From Propionispora sp. 2/2-37 (lineage in GTDB: Bacteria > Bacillota > Negativicutes > Propionisporales > Propionisporaceae): 64,000 nt of DNA. The position numbers were made by a program, and so were the translations under genes. The stretch lies in assembly GCF_001298735.1 (NCBI RefSeq), contig NZ_CYSP01000017.1, positions 22,326 through 86,325 of the forward strand. The letters are read 5' to 3'. Shown here piece by piece: positions 8,597 to 15,498 of the stretch. The notes beneath the pieces are model-generated. The model was given only the letters and a program-made list of their open reading frames with translations, did no database searches and was not told where the DNA came from. Position 1 is the first letter of the stretch. The number at the start of each line of letters is the position of its first letter.

Positions 8597-8608
8597 GAAC
8601 ATATGTTT
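8597..8608. promoter_or_regulatory. LexA-type box, proximal
   Basis: GAACATATGTTT matches the Firmicutes LexA operator GAAC-N4-GTTC at seven of eight arm positions. It is 16 bases before the polymerase start codon. Confidence 0.6.
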
Positions 8609-8622
8609 GTGTTACTAGTATA

Positions 8623-8634
8623 GAACGCGTGTTC
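8623..8634. promoter_or_regulatory. LexA-type box, distal, perfect
   Basis: GAACGCGTGTTC is an exact GAAC-N4-GTTC palindrome within the promoter region of the polymerase gene. With the second box 26 bases away, it indicates SOS repression of the dnaE-like operon. The rest of 8635-8918 shows nothing I can name. Confidence 0.8.
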
Positions 8635-8918
8635 GTCATTGTAAAGGCGGTAAATTATGGTTAAAATTTTTCAGGCTGTATATCATGAGAAGGCTCCTTC
8701 TCAGGTGTCCGTATTATTTGCGTAAACAAAAACCACAGAGCGAACAACTGCACTGTGGTAACATGTCTTGATATAACTCAAAATTAATTCGTATCATTCT
8801 CTTCCGCTCAATCGAAAATTCTCCTTTTCATAGTACCGCAGCATATAAATACTAATCCGGTAATAGCCGGGAAATCACCAATGGAATAATCCGACCCCTC
8901 CTCGCTTTCTATTTCTCA

Positions 8919-9575
8919 TCAAATATATTTACTTGCTTCTTTTATGCTTAACGGCGCCAGTTTATTCTGATACCGCTTAATAAAATTCCTCACCCAATCA
9001 GGATTTGTTTTGCTGTAATCTCTTAAGCTCCAACCTATAGCCTTATTGATAAAAAACTCTGATTGTCCTAAGTTATTTACGAGAATTTTCTCCAGCAATT
9101 CTATGTCTGTTTTGTCTTTTCGTATTAACTGATGATCTATGGCAATTCTCCGCAGCCACAAGTTTTTATCTTTGCTCCATTCCAACAAAATAGGATTGAC
9201 TTCCGGATAAACCAGCGCAATATTTCCAACTACTCTATTAAGTCCATCAATCGTATCCCACCAAGATTTTTTCATAGCCAATTCCTTGATTTTCGGGACA
9301 TCATCAGGAGTCAAATATTTTTGCATTAAAACTAAATAATCCACTGCTACATACTGAAATTCTCTATATAACTCTTCCCAGCAAAAAGTAATAAAATCCC
9401 AATTTACCTGTGCTTTCTTTTTCTCCTGTTTAAAGTAGTCTCGGCAAAACGCCTGGCGTTTGGGCATTGGAATACCCAAAAATGAAAATTTATCGCGCAT
9501 ATAAGCACTCATTTTAGCTGCTTGTTCAGAATCACCATTGCTTTTTATCGTATTAAACAAACCAATGTAATTCAT
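8919..9575 (-). CDS. AlkD-like DNA alkylation repair protein
   Basis: 218 residues of all-helical HEAT-like repeats. Family signatures include KKSWWDTIDGLNRVVGNIAL (about 104-123), LWLRRIAIDHQL, and SEFFINKAIGWSLRDYSKTN near the C-terminus. AlkD glycosylases remove cationic N3- and N7-alkylated purines; the Trp/Asp/Arg pocket residues appear present (WWD, WLRR). ATG 9575 is chosen because AAGGA stands about eight bases before it; an ATG two codons earlier is too close to that site. It is a single gene next to the SOS polymerase unit, suggesting a loose DNA-repair neighbourhood. Confidence 0.82.
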   Translation of the reverse strand: MNYIGLFNTIKSNGDSEQAAKMSAYMRDKFSFLGIPMPKRQAFCRDYFKQEKKKAQVNWDFITFCWEELYREFQYVAVDYLVLMQKYLTPDDVPKIKELAMKKSWWDTIDGLNRVVGNIALVYPEVNPILLEWSKDKNLWLRRIAIDHQLIRKDKTDIELLEKILVNNLGQSEFFINKAIGWSLRDYSKTNPDWVRNFIKRYQNKLAPLSIKEASKYI

Positions 9576-9604
9576 TGTCATCTTCCTTTCCGCACTAACG
9601 CCTT

Positions 9605-9865
9605 ACCTCATCACACCGTCTACCCAGCCAGCCAAAACCATGCTACGGGTCAAAGCACTTGAGATACCTTCACCCATTGGATTCAAAAAGTTGGCCGCTT
9701 TTCCTGCAAATAATCCCCCCCCCTTTTCCCAAATAAAGAGAACAGTCTGGTTGAGATTAGGTATAATCCAACGTTCTTTTTTATCACAGGATTGTATCTT
9801 TGCATTGTAATGAGATACAAGAAATGAAAGAAATTCAGCCGTTAGTCAATGATTTGACCAATGTC
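9605..9865 (-). pseudogene. C-terminal fragment of an FAD-dependent oxidoreductase
   Basis: On the minus strand one frame reads LTAEFLSFLVSHYNAKIQS and CDKKERWIIPNLNQTVLFIW. After a run of G (9716-9723) the next frame reads GLFAGKAANFLNPMGEGISS and ALTRSMVLAGWVDGVMR, then a stop. The block NFLNPMGEGISSAL matches the C-terminal FAD-binding motif of geranylgeranyl-reductase-type flavoproteins. There is no intact start and the frame breaks at the homopolymer, so this is a remnant. The family call rests on one motif. Confidence 0.5.
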
Positions 9866-9897
9866 TGTTTATGCGCGAATCAGAATCACCACAATAA

Positions 9898-10518
9898 TTA
9901 TGTACCGTAATTAACATCGTCAGCAATAACTATATCGTATTCCATACGTTTGGCTGTAGCTCTGGCAATATCAGCTCCCATAAATCGTTTCACAATGTGA
10001 AATGACATATCAAGCCCAGCAGAAATTCCTGCGGCGGTAATGATTGCACCTTCATCTACATACTTTACCCCTTTTTGTACGGTAATCTTAGGGTACTCCT
10101 TCACTAGCCGGTCGATATCCATCCAGTGAGTAGTCGCTACCTTATTATCAAGCAGTTCGGCCTCTGCCAAAAGAAATGCTCCTGTACAAACCGATGCAAG
10201 TAGTTTAACCTTCTTTGATTGTTCTTTTATCCAAGTAATAACCGTTTCATTGTGTATTTCAATTTTCTCCGCACCATACCCACCAGGAATAATTAAAATA
10301 TCTAATGCTGGTGAATCATCAAAACTATAGCAAGGTTTCACCAATAGCCCGTTTCTTGCACGTACTAATTCTCCTGTTTGGGAAATAATGTGCACAGCAA
10401 AAGGCTTGCTATCTGAATTTTGATTTGTTGTTATCGAAAATACTTCAAAGGGTCCAGCAAAATCCAGCACTTCAACTTCATTAAACACAATAATCCCTAC
10501 GCTTAATTGTCTTTCCAT
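9898..10518 (-). CDS. DJ-1/PfpI family (GATase1-like) protein
   Basis: 206 residues with the class-I glutamine amidotransferase-like fold. VGIIVFNEVEVLDFAGPFEV opens the domain, LIIPGGYG follows at about 75-82, and the nucleophile elbow ASVCTGAFLLAEAELL lies near 105; HWMDIDRLV continues and AGISAGLDMSFHIV comes near the end. This layout is that of isonitrile-hydratase-like proteins and of the N-terminal half of GlxA/FtrA-type AraC regulators, but there is no helix-turn-helix domain here. ATG 10518 has GGAGGT six bases upstream and replaces a TTG two codons earlier. Substrate unknown. It is transcribed alone. Confidence 0.78.
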   Translation of the reverse strand: MERQLSVGIIVFNEVEVLDFAGPFEVFSITTNQNSDSKPFAVHIISQTGELVRARNGLLVKPCYSFDDSPALDILIIPGGYGAEKIEIHNETVITWIKEQSKKVKLLASVCTGAFLLAEAELLDNKVATTHWMDIDRLVKEYPKITVQKGVKYVDEGAIITAAGISAGLDMSFHIVKRFMGADIARATAKRMEYDIVIADDVNYGT

Positions 10519-10767
10519 CCCCAAACCTCCGATAAACTACCTTAAATAGTTTTTGCTTTGCAACCTGGTTTTCCTCGTTAGCCAGTTCTACTCCCCCTTT
10601 ACCAGTATTTATGGAAATATCTGTAGTTTCATAGTATCATATAACTAAACTAGCGTAAAATTGAACATTACGAACAAAACATTCTATTTTTTAGAATTTT
10701 CGACGAGAATAATAATGGATTTACGCCAACTGAGAACGATCAAGCAATTGAACCTACTGACTAGTAA

Positions 10768-10812
10768 AAAAAATGGCATCAAACCAAAATTTTAAGGTTT
10801 GATGCCATTTTT
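10768..10812 (-). terminator. Terminator between secreted-protein gene and PfpI-family gene
   Basis: ATGGCATCAAACC (10773-10785) pairs with GGTTTGATGCCAT (10796-10808), flanked by A5-A7 on the left and T5 on the right. It lies about 70 bases after the minus-strand secreted-protein gene. The rest of 10525-10880 holds nothing I recognise. Confidence 0.7.
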
Positions 10813-10880
10813 CATTATTTTCTATCGATATAGTTCCTAAGTGATTGTCATGTAAGTGTTATTTTGAAACAGGTGTAGAA

Positions 10881-11705
10881 TCAGCGATATTCATTATTTT
10901 GATAAATAATTGCCGTCTTTTTCAGGTGCAAAATTTCCTGCATCAATTCACCGGGGTTGCTTAGCCACTGTATACGATTATGAGTCCATACCCAAGGTGC
11001 GGCTGTATTCTTGTAGTAATATCCGTCAAAATAACCCCAACGGTTGAATACATGACCGGGCCCAATATCATCACGGCGTTGCCACAATTCGGCAAGATTC
11101 GTCAAACGATAATCATTCCGTTCTTGATGCAAACTACCACCATGGGGGTAAAACAGCAGAGCACCAGGTTTGGGCGTGGTACCGGGTGTTTCTATTTTAT
11201 GAAAACCTGATTTAATGGATATCATGAAGCGTTTTTTAGAGGAAAGGGTGTTTCTATCTTTCCATCGTTTCCATTTACCATTACTATAGGACAATACCAT
11301 ATCGACATTCTCAGCCTGTAATCCGGGCTTACGCAGTGCTATCAGAACACCGATCATGTCGTTTTCATGTTCTTGGTTTCCCCCATAACGCGGATAATAC
11401 AAATAATAGCCCACAAAATAGTGCGTAGTACTTTCTACCAAAGAATAATACACCGCCGCGTCAACAGCGTTGACAAAAGATATGTTCATTGAATTATTAT
11501 TTGTACGCCAATCCTGGTCAAAATTTACCCTGGTAAAAACATTAACCCGGTCTACCGGATTGGTTGAATAATTTTGTTGCTCGATAACGGGAGCCCACCG
11601 TAAAACAACATCCATAGGAACTGCTGCAGCCGCTTGCGCAGAATTTACTAAAGCAACCAGCACAACGGTCGCTGCCAAAATATATCTTTTAATTATTTTT
11701 CTCAT
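10881..11705 (-). CDS. Secreted protein of unknown function, HEND motif
   Basis: 274 residues with a clear signal peptide (charged RKIIKRY, then a hydrophobic core to about residue 27, AQAAAA). The mature part has VVLRWAPVIEQQNYS, a DQDW element, THYFVGYYLYYPRYG, then HENDMIGVLIAL near residue 114, and a C-terminal GYYYKNTAAPWVW. The H-E-N-D-x-x-G signature recalls the HxxDWE region of NPP1-like proteins and the acidic motif of Vps62-like proteins, but I cannot assign a family. Its start overlaps the secretin stop by four bases (ATGA), so the two are translationally coupled and probably exported together. Confidence 0.6.
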   Translation of the reverse strand: MRKIIKRYILAATVVLVALVNSAQAAAAVPMDVVLRWAPVIEQQNYSTNPVDRVNVFTRVNFDQDWRTNNNSMNISFVNAVDAAVYYSLVESTTHYFVGYYLYYPRYGGNQEHENDMIGVLIALRKPGLQAENVDMVLSYSNGKWKRWKDRNTLSSKKRFMISIKSGFHKIETPGTTPKPGALLFYPHGGSLHQERNDYRLTNLAELWQRRDDIGPGHVFNRWGYFDGYYYKNTAAPWVWTHNRIQWLSNPGELMQEILHLKKTAIIYQNNEYR

Positions 11706-12802
11706 GGCTCAACCTTCTTAGGCGTGATTAAAATTACAAGTTCGGTTTCCTTCTTTTGTTTATTGGTAGACCGAAATAACGAACCTATGATTGGCAAATC
11801 ACCCAATAAAGGAGTTTTGAAAACATCCTGCGTGGCCTGCCGCTGAATTAACCCTCCGATAACGATGGTCTCACCGTCTTTTACGCGCAGTGTCGTCTCG
11901 GCCTGCCGCGTCCGTATGTTAGGATTGCCGTTTTTGGTCTCATCCGTTTTGTTGCTTACCTCCGGTTTGATATACGCCGTAATGGTACCGTCATCATTAA
12001 CCGTCGGCGTTACTTCCAGTTTTATACCTACATCTATATACGTGACGGAGGTAATTTCACTGCCGTTTGATACCTGCCGGCTTTCTACCGCCAGCTTATC
12101 GCCAATGAGGATCTGAGCCTTTTGCCCATCCAGTGCGGCGATACGCGGGCTAGCCAAGAGTCGGCCTTTTTTCTTTTCGATAAGGTGATTAATCGTAGCC
12201 GCAAAGTTAACCCCATATGCCCCGAAACCAACCCTAATTTTGGAACCTGTTAGCGGGGCATCTACCAGGGTGTCAGATGGAGGGACGCTTGGTAAAGCAG
12301 TGGTTGCCCCCCAATCAACACCCAAATTTTTATAGTCTTCGCGTGATATTTCAACCGCCTCGACTTCAAACATGATTTGACGCGGCGGAATATCGATCTG
12401 CGATATGATCTCTTTTACTATGTCGTACACCTCCTCATCGCCGACGGCGACCAGTTTGTTATTTATGAAATCCACCTTGAGCCGGTCGGTCGGGATCAAT
12501 GAACTGATTAGGGTTTTGACTTGATTCGGCTTGACATATTTCAGTTGAATAATTAAAGGCTGCGAAAAAGGCGAATAGACATTGACATTTGACAAAACCG
12601 TATTTTGCGGCACGTTCTGGTTTACGCCGGAAACAGCAGGACCCTGCCCTCCCTGCGGCATCTCAGCATTCGGCTGTGACGACGAATAAGCGTCAATAAT
12701 GGAATCTTTACTTTCAGCGGCCAATATTACTAAGGACATATTTAGCAGCAGCAGGACTACTAAAATAGTGACAGATACCATTTTCCTACGACTTATACGC
12801 AT
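11702..12802 (-). CDS. Stand-alone secretin (GspD/PilQ family)
   Basis: 366 residues. A signal peptide spans 1-29. A single N1-type ring domain follows (IIQLKYVKPNQVKTLISSLI, about 85-135), and then the secretin channel domain. The channel domain includes FEVEAVEISREDYKNLGVDW, ASPRIAALDGQKAQILIGDK, VTPTVNDDGTITAYIKPEVS and the terminal KTPLLGDLPIIGSLFRS block. Normal GspD or PilQ proteins have several N domains and about 600-700 residues, so this is a minimal secretin. GGAGAGGTGAGTGT precedes the ATG. The only linked gene is the overlapping secreted protein; no assembly ATPase, pilin or inner-membrane platform lies nearby. It may be a dedicated outer-membrane pore for one cargo, or may serve a system encoded elsewhere. 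Confidence 0.85.
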   Translation of the reverse strand: MRISRRKMVSVTILVVLLLLNMSLVILAAESKDSIIDAYSSSQPNAEMPQGGQGPAVSGVNQNVPQNTVLSNVNVYSPFSQPLIIQLKYVKPNQVKTLISSLIPTDRLKVDFINNKLVAVGDEEVYDIVKEIISQIDIPPRQIMFEVEAVEISREDYKNLGVDWGATTALPSVPPSDTLVDAPLTGSKIRVGFGAYGVNFAATINHLIEKKKGRLLASPRIAALDGQKAQILIGDKLAVESRQVSNGSEITSVTYIDVGIKLEVTPTVNDDGTITAYIKPEVSNKTDETKNGNPNIRTRQAETTLRVKDGETIVIGGLIQRQATQDVFKTPLLGDLPIIGSLFRSTNKQKKETELVILITPKKVEP

Positions 12803-13405
12803 ACACTCACCTCTCCTTCAACTGGTACCTTGCGTTACCTAACTATTTGGATTATATAGCAGTCTTTTTCCGTCCTGCGTCGTTGTCGTCGCCTTACATA
12901 TGTCCGATATGCGCGGCTCCTCCGTCTAGCAGGGCGAAAAAATCCCTTGCAATTATACGGATTTTACATAGTCTTGCTTATTTTTTATATTTCTTCCATT
13001 ATTGGTAATTCCTTCAACAAAAATATTAAGTCTCGTTTAACATTTAGCATTCGTTCTTAACAAACTGCCAGCATTTGCCCACTGGCTTCCCCGGCATCCA
13101 TCACGTCGTTGCCCAGGCCCGCCCAGGACTTGCCGTTGAAGAAACACAATAACCGTCAGACTGTGCGAAAACCAGCTCCCTGAATTAACCCACTAAGGGC
13201 TGTCCAACCCATTACAAGCCATTCTTTGACTCGGCTCGACCATATTTACACAGTGGTAATTATTCCTTTACCAACAATTACCATTATTAACAATAGCTTA
13301 ACCTATTCATGTGCCTGCTAATAGTATAATGAGAAAAAAAGGGAGTTGCACCAATATATGGTAAGATGCTAAAGCCAAAATCCCCCAAAAGAGGAGGCTA
13401 AAAAA
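12803..13405. other. 600-bp gap between secretin and PstS-like genes
   Basis: No intact gene. On the minus strand near 13061-13172 a short open stretch reads GELVFAQSDGYCFFNGKSWA, GLGNDVMDAGEASGQMLAVC, then a stop; it looks like the C-terminal tail of a lost protein of unknown family. At 13252-13287 GGTAATT and AATTACC form a short inverted repeat. The end of the gap (13352-13395) resembles the leader before the second PstS-like gene (CCAATATATGG and GAGGAGGCTA), consistent with a tandem duplication. Confidence 0.4.
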
Positions 13406-13420
13406 ATGTGAAAAAAAATA

Positions 13421-14209
13421 TTGGTTGGTCTGATGGCAACGCTGTTGATGGAAGTACCCGCCATGGCCGCCACCGCCGGCAGCCTGACAATGAGCGGTTC
13501 CACTTCCATCCAGCCGTTGGCCAACGATCTGGCGAGAGGCTATAATAGCCAGCATCCCGGCGACAGGATAGCTCTCCATATTGCCGGCGGCGGTTCCGGT
13601 GTCGGCATTGCTGACGCGGCCGTCGGCAGCGTAGACATCGGCAATTCCTCCCGCGGCCTGAAACCGGTAGAAATCGCCTGCGGGCTGGTGGCTACCACCA
13701 TCGCCCGGGACGCGGTTGCGGTCGTCGTTAACCCCAACAATCCCGTGCAAAATCTCACCACCCGACAGGTTGCCGGTATCTATAAAGGCGTTATCACCAA
13801 CTGGTCGCAAGTAGGCGGCCCTAATGCCCCTATTAATGTCAATTCCTACACCGCTGCTGACGACACCCTTGATTACTTTATCGAACATTTCTTCGGCGGC
13901 AGCGGCAAGGTGGTCGCGACGGCCAATCAGTGGGACTCCAACGGCCGGCTCCGCCAGGCGGTCGCCGCCGATCCCAACGCCATCGGCTTCCTTTCCCTAG
14001 CCTATCTTGACCGCAGCCTCAAAGCGCCCAGTCTGGACGGCCAGGTAGTCAGCCTGGCCGCCGCCCGCGCCGGCCAATACAAAGTCGTCCGGAATTTCAG
14101 CCTGGTCACCAAAGGCCAGCCCGCCGGCCCGGCGAAGGCCTTCATCGACTGGGTTCTCAGCCCCGCGGGTCAGAAGATTGCGGTCAAGGATTACCTGCCC
14201 CGGCGCTAA
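13421..14209 (+). CDS. PstS-like phosphate-binding protein A, stop codon at codon 2
   Basis: A periplasmic phosphate-type binding protein of about 260 residues: TMSGSTSIQPLANDL, GGGSGVGIADAAVGSVDIGN, IARDAVAVVVNPNNP, NWSQVGG, and a C-terminal FIDWVLSPAGQKI. It closely resembles its downstream neighbour. The expected start, with GAGGAGG before it, is ATG at 13406, but the next codon is TGA where the paralogue has TGG (Trp). After it the frame continues in register with the paralogue's signal peptide (KKILVGL). The listed start is the first later in-frame start codon (TTG 13421), which lacks its own ribosome site and a charged n-region. The gene is therefore probably silent, weakly reinitiated or read through. 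No pstC, pstA or pstB lies nearby. Confidence 0.6.
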   Translation: MVGLMATLLMEVPAMAATAGSLTMSGSTSIQPLANDLARGYNSQHPGDRIALHIAGGGSGVGIADAAVGSVDIGNSSRGLKPVEIACGLVATTIARDAVAVVVNPNNPVQNLTTRQVAGIYKGVITNWSQVGGPNAPINVNSYTAADDTLDYFIEHFFGGSGKVVATANQWDSNGRLRQAVAADPNAIGFLSLAYLDRSLKAPSLDGQVVSLAAARAGQYKVVRNFSLVTKGQPAGPAKAFIDWVLSPAGQKIAVKDYLPRR

Positions 14210-14452
14210 GCGGGAATTAAGCCCCAAAGGCTTTTATTCCAATATATGGCAATATGTTTGAAGCGGCCGCTTCATATCAATCCGTCTATCTTGCCCCACG
14301 CGGACGTATCAGGCATAAACGCGAGAGGAGGGACTAGCAGCATGCCACCCACATAATGTCAATAAGCAAGCAGACAGAGCCTAAAATCCCCAAACTCCAA
14401 ATCCAAATCCCCAAACCCCAAACAAAAAAACAAAAATGAGGAGGCTATTACC

Positions 14453-15343
14453 ATGTGGAAAAAAGTATTGGTTAAAAAAATCCTGGTTGGTTTACTGACC
14501 ACCGTGATGCTGGGAGGGGCGGGCGTACCCGCCATGGCCGCCGGCACCCTGACAATGAGCGGTTCCACTTCCGTCCAGCCGTTGGCCGAGGATCTGGCGG
14601 CTGGGTTTAAGCTCAAGTTTCCCAACACGCTAACCTTCACCATTACAGGCGGTGGTTCCGGTGTCGGCATCGCCGACGTGGCCGCCGGCAGAGTAGACAT
14701 CGGCAATGTTTCCCGCAACCTGAAACCGGCAGAAATCGCCCAGGGGCTGGTGGCTACCACCATTGCCCGGGACGCGATTGCGGTCGTCGTTCACCCCAAC
14801 AACCCGGTGCAAAATCTCAGTTATGAAGATGTTGTCAATATTTTTGACGGCACTTACACCAACTGGTCGGAGGTACCAAACAGCAACTTTAGCGGCCCGA
14901 TTCATGTCGATTCCCGCACCGCTCCTTCCGGGACCCTTGATTTCTTTAAAGAATATTTCACCGGCAAAGGCTATGCCTTAAGCGATATTGCCGCGACCAA
15001 TTTGTACGAGTCCAACGGCTTGCTCCGCTCGGCGGTCGCCGGTGATCAATACGCCATCGGCTTCCTTTCCCTGGGCTATGTCAACGGCACCGTCAAAGCG
15101 CCCAAACTGAACAACGTCACACCCAGCCAGGGAGGCGGCTACGATTTCATCCGGAATTTCAACATGGTCACCAAAGGCCAGCCCCAGATCGGCAGCAATA
15201 CGAAACTCTTCCTCGACTATGTTCTCAGCGCCGATGGCCAGGCGATTGTGACCCAGGACTATCTGGCCCCGCTCGCAGGTGGATCGGCGTCTGCGGCCAA
15301 AGGTCAGGTACGTCAGCAACGTCAGCAGCGTCAGCTCCGCTAA
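14453..15343 (+). CDS. PstS-like phosphate-binding protein B
   Basis: 296 residues. A signal peptide (MWKKVLVKKILVGLLTTVML to about AMAA at 30) is followed by a PstS fold: TMSGSTSVQPLAEDLAAGFK, GGGSGVGIADVAAGRVDIGN, IARDAIAVVVHPNNP, and YAIGFLSLGYV. The phosphate-binding loop Ser and Thr residues (SGSTS) are present. GAGGAGG precedes the ATG. The C-terminus ends in an unusual basic Gln-rich tail (KGQVRQQRQQRQLR) absent from protein A. There is no ABC permease or ATPase partner, so it either feeds a transporter elsewhere or acts as a surface or secreted phosphate-binding protein. A C/A-rich stretch (14380-14435, repeated AAATCCCCAAAC) forms the leader. Confidence 0.8.
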   Translation: MWKKVLVKKILVGLLTTVMLGGAGVPAMAAGTLTMSGSTSVQPLAEDLAAGFKLKFPNTLTFTITGGGSGVGIADVAAGRVDIGNVSRNLKPAEIAQGLVATTIARDAIAVVVHPNNPVQNLSYEDVVNIFDGTYTNWSEVPNSNFSGPIHVDSRTAPSGTLDFFKEYFTGKGYALSDIAATNLYESNGLLRSAVAGDQYAIGFLSLGYVNGTVKAPKLNNVTPSQGGGYDFIRNFNMVTKGQPQIGSNTKLFLDYVLSADGQAIVTQDYLAPLAGGSASAAKGQVRQQRQQRQLR

Positions 15344-15380
15344 GCGGAATGTAAGCCCCGAAGCTGCCCAGGTTACACAG

Positions 15381-15404
15381 AACGGCCGGCGTTTGCCGGC
15401 CGTT
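15381..15404 (+). terminator. GC-rich hairpin after PstS-like gene B
   Basis: AACGGCCGGC (15381-15390) and GCCGGCCGTT (15395-15404) with a GTTT loop, 38 bases after the stop. No long T tract follows, so termination efficiency is uncertain. Confidence 0.6.
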
Positions 15405-15440
15405 GCTGTTGTCAGGCAGCGGCGGAAAAAATATGGTTCA

Positions 15441-15482
15441 TAAAAATGCGGCGGCGCCGGGAAGCACTCCCGGCGCCGCCGC
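15441..15482 (-). terminator. Terminator of the TPS/TonB receptor operon
   Basis: GCGGCGGCGCCGGGA (15448-15462) pairs with TCCCGGCGCCGCCGC (15468-15482) around AGCAC, and on the minus strand the stem is followed by TTTTT. It lies 17 bases after the receptor stop and marks the end of the long minus-strand operon. Confidence 0.85.
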
Positions 15483-15498
15483 CAATCATACAGCCCTG

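Noticed and set aside
8733..8758. Terminator hairpin CCACAG...CTGTGG
   Set aside because: Only six pairs with a 14-base loop and no T tract.
13036..13066. Pho-box-like TTAACA repeats upstream of the PstS-like gene
   Set aside because: Two TTAACA copies 14 bases apart do not fit the known PhoP spacing, and the Negativicutes box is not established.
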